Of a stretch of DNA of 64,000 bases, positions 62,026-64,000 are shown one piece after another; the stretch's first letter is position 1; each line of letters starts with the position of its first letter. The translations under genes and the position numbers were made by a program. Origin of the DNA: JAGNXB01 sp942490895. Lineage in GTDB: Bacteria > Bacteroidota > Bacteroidia > Chitinophagales > Saprospiraceae. A model generated the notes under the pieces. It saw nothing but the letters and a program-made list of their open reading frames with translations. It had not been told where the DNA came from and made no database searches. The DNA is taken from NCBI GenBank assembly GCA_942490895.1, contig CALNZC010000047.1, forward strand, positions 1-64,000, written 5' to 3'.

Positions 62026-63980
62026 CGCATCATCAGAATTTCACCTGAGTAAAGCTTCGGGGTCGCTGGCAGGTTGGCCAGGCTGGGCGGAGCGACTTCA
62101 AGGGTGTACAAATAGACTCCCGGGTCCAGCGGCTTGCCATTTGCAGCCTCCCCGTTCCAACCCAATAGTGGGTCAAGGGATTGAAAGATCAAGCCACCCC
62201 AGCGATCATAAATTTGCAACCTGTACGCATCCAGAGGGCCAAGTGCCGTAGGCCGGAAAATGTCGTTGACCCCATCTTCATTCGGAGAGAAGGCAGTGGG
62301 GATATACAGCTTGACGTCCCAAGCCACCACAATCTCCCGGGTCAGTGTATCCGCACATTCCATTGCACCGGTCACCACCTGAGTTACTGTATAGATTCCG
62401 GCATCGAGGTATTCATGAGCGGGGTCTGTCTTTGAACTGGTACCGCCATCACCGAAAGTCCAGAACCAGGACTGGGGATCGCCGGAAGAGGCATCGTTAA
62501 ATTGTACCAGCGGCTCCAGAGTGGTCGGTTGCTTTGGCGTAAATGTAAACCCGGCTACCGGAGGCACCAGAATGTGAACAAAGGAGTCTTTGGTCAGTGC
62601 AGCTTTACAGTAATCGGAATAGTACGCTTCGAGAGTGACATTATACCATCCGGGTGCCCAGTAGGTCTTTAATGGATTGTTGAAGGTCATGCCTGTATTT
62701 CCATCGCCAAATGTCCAGAGGACAGAAGCGACCAGGGGGACACTTTCGTCGAAGAACTGGAGGGCATGTGGAGGGCACCCAACGGGCTTGTCCACCGAAA
62801 AGTCGATGATCGGTGCAGGAATGATCTCCAGCTCAACCTGGTAACCAAAGGCACAATCTCCGGAAGGTTTGAACTGGATCAGATGGGTCCCTGTTCCAGG
62901 AATTCCCGGATCAAACAAGCCGCTTGCGGGGTTGGTGATCCCCGGGCCTGACCAGATCCCGGCTCCTGCTCCCGGGTCGATCACAAAAGGATTGGTACTG
63001 GCACAGATAGATTCAGAAAATGGATTGATTGTGTTGCCAAGGACAGAAACAGTGATCACTTTGGACAAGGAGCAATTTGTGCTATCCAGGGTGCGAACAG
63101 TGTAGGTAGAAGTATTTGTTGGTTTGACCCAAATTCCATCAACGGTGTCCGCAAAACTTCCGTCGGACCATTCCACCGGATAGTTGGATGTCGCGGATAA
63201 AAAGACACTGTCTCCCAGACAAATGGTCTGGTCATCTGAAGCCGTCAGCAGGGGCTCAACGCGCTCGATGATGATGTCATCAAACCAGGCATAAAATCCA
63301 ACGGAGAAGTCCATGCTCCAGGCCGTAAATGTGGAGGTAGATACATTGCCCACATAGCCCACATAGGCATAGGTGTAGGCATCTGCAGCTGTATAGATGA
63401 ATTCGACGTATGACCAGTCACTTCCATCATTGACCTCCTGGCAGGTCACAAATTGATTGGCTTTTGTGGCATAATTGATCAGGTCAGGATTAAACGTAGG
63501 AATCATGGTCTTGGAAAAGAAGATGCCCCACTGATTGGTTAACATGATAAAATTCGGATTGTCCTCCTTGTTTTGAACCCAATAGGACACCTTGTAACAA
63601 GCCCCTGGGATCATGGGCTGTAGCAGTTCCGTCCCCGCCCATTCTTTAGAACCGTCCGGACCGTTTCCTTTCCAGCAGCCGAGGACACCTTTTCCGGAAT
63701 GTGGCACTCCGCATTCGGTATTCCCATTGCCAGTAGGGCAGGGCAGGAGGCTGGTCAGATTACTGCCCGCCGGGTTGTCCTCGTGGTGATGATCGGGTGT
63801 GCCATTCGCATTATACCAATAGGTCAGTGGTGCCATGGTGTTGGGCGGGTTGCCCACTGTACCATCCCAATCCTCAAAACCCGGATCAGCGATGAGGTTT
63901 TGAGCTTGAGTGAATGAGGCCATTCCAAAAATCAGGAAGAAAACCCCGATGATTGATCCGTAGAAGCAGGTATAGTTCAT
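62022..63980 (-). CDS. Secreted PKD-domain protein with type B (gliding motility) T9SS sorting domain
   Basis: 652 residues. Signal peptide MNYTCFYGSIIGVFFLIFG (to FTQAQ). The N-terminal 230 residues resemble a lectin-like, carbohydrate-binding fold seen in adhesins (LIADPGFEDWDGTVGNPPN). Two PKD domains follow (VLWTFGDGNTGMTFNNPLKTY and WFWTFGDGGTSSKTDPAHEY). The last 90 residues are the CHU_C type B sorting domain: KLYIPTAFSPNEDGVNDIFRP, LQIYDRWGGLIFQS, GVYLYTLEV. Type B proteins are exported by T9SS and often stay on the surface as adhesins or polysaccharide-binding proteins. Confidence 0.9.
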   Translation of the reverse strand: MNYTCFYGSIIGVFFLIFGMASFTQAQNLIADPGFEDWDGTVGNPPNTMAPLTYWYNANGTPDHHHEDNPAGSNLTSLLPCPTGNGNTECGVPHSGKGVLGCWKGNGPDGSKEWAGTELLQPMIPGACYKVSYWVQNKEDNPNFIMLTNQWGIFFSKTMIPTFNPDLINYATKANQFVTCQEVNDGSDWSYVEFIYTAADAYTYAYVGYVGNVSTSTFTAWSMDFSVGFYAWFDDIIIERVEPLLTASDDQTICLGDSVFLSATSNYPVEWSDGSFADTVDGIWVKPTNTSTYTVRTLDSTNCSLSKVITVSVLGNTINPFSESICASTNPFVIDPGAGAGIWSGPGITNPASGLFDPGIPGTGTHLIQFKPSGDCAFGYQVELEIIPAPIIDFSVDKPVGCPPHALQFFDESVPLVASVLWTFGDGNTGMTFNNPLKTYWAPGWYNVTLEAYYSDYCKAALTKDSFVHILVPPVAGFTFTPKQPTTLEPLVQFNDASSGDPQSWFWTFGDGGTSSKTDPAHEYLDAGIYTVTQVVTGAMECADTLTREIVVAWDVKLYIPTAFSPNEDGVNDIFRPTALGPLDAYRLQIYDRWGGLIFQSLDPLLGWNGEAANGKPLDPGVYLYTLEVAPPSLANLPATPKLYSGEILMMR

Positions 63981-64000
63981 AAGGTATTACCAACATGAAA

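Overview
The window reads as a chromosomal segment of a Bacteroidota bacterium, most likely a Saprospiraceae-like lineage. Four large secreted proteins carry C-terminal type IX secretion (T9SS) sorting domains, of type A or of the type B 'gliding motility C-terminal' kind. The promoters that can be recognised use the Bacteroidota -7 box TAnnTTTG instead of a classical -10. Ribosome-binding sites are weak. Gene density is high, GC is moderate, and I see no tRNA, rRNA, CRISPR array, insertion sequence or phage gene.

Layout. 0-1.8 kb: a broken leucine-rich-repeat protein, a small membrane protein and a GNAT acetyltransferase. 2.2-10.7 kb: a plus-strand amine/amino-acid operon with a class III aminotransferase, a nitrilase-type amidase, a VOC protein, an Orn/Lys/Arg decarboxylase, an ATP-grasp ligase and an aldehyde dehydrogenase. 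10.8-20.2 kb: a beta-propeller T9SS protein, DUF2490 and DUF1801 proteins, a P-type cation ATPase and a patatin-BamA type outer-membrane protein. 20.3-25.3 kb: two YtfJ-like proteins, then a tightly overlapping patatin / TIR-transmembrane / outer-membrane-barrel trio. 25.3-27.7 kb: a T9SS glycosidase-like protein and a thioesterase. 28.4-38.4 kb: a minus-strand run of eight genes. It holds three zinc-ribbon membrane proteins, a small membrane protein, a fatty acid desaturase, a GNAT protein, a short KamA-type radical SAM enzyme and a 1343-residue exported protein with an HExxH motif. 38.6-42.5 kb: two Hsp20 chaperones, a dockerin-containing T9SS protein and a DUF962 protein. 42.5-44.2 kb: a gene-free repeat mosaic that shares units with 27.7-28.4 kb. 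44.2-47.0 kb: a TPR adenylyl cyclase and a membrane sensor-like partner. 47.2-59.3 kb: a sulfur-oxidation island with two persulfide dioxygenase-rhodanese fusions, a SoeA-like molybdoenzyme with a fused B/C partner, a SulP transporter, two YeeE/YedE half-transporters and a porin. 59.3-64 kb: an HD hydrolase, a small membrane protein, a flavoprotein lacking the redox disulfide, and a PKD-domain T9SS protein.

How genes work together. The sulfur island can be read as a path: uptake of sulfane sulfur or thiosulfate (YeeE/YedE), persulfide oxidation to sulfite (CstB-like fusions), oxidation of sulfite to sulfate by a cytoplasmic SoeABC-like enzyme, and sulfate movement by SulP. Three promoters in the island and the promoter of the disulfide-less flavoprotein each carry a GTGA-N6-TCAC (CRP/FNR-type) palindrome at essentially the same distance from a -7 box, which argues for one regulon. 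An adenylyl cyclase gene lies next door. The patatin-TIR-barrel trio and the zinc-ribbon/KamA/desaturase run are the best candidates for undescribed systems.

Five genes are interrupted by small indels: the LRR gene, the decarboxylase, the aldehyde dehydrogenase, the second persulfide dioxygenase and the HD hydrolase. Two of the breaks are in homopolymers. This suggests assembly or base-calling error at least in part, so they are annotated as whole genes with the break noted.
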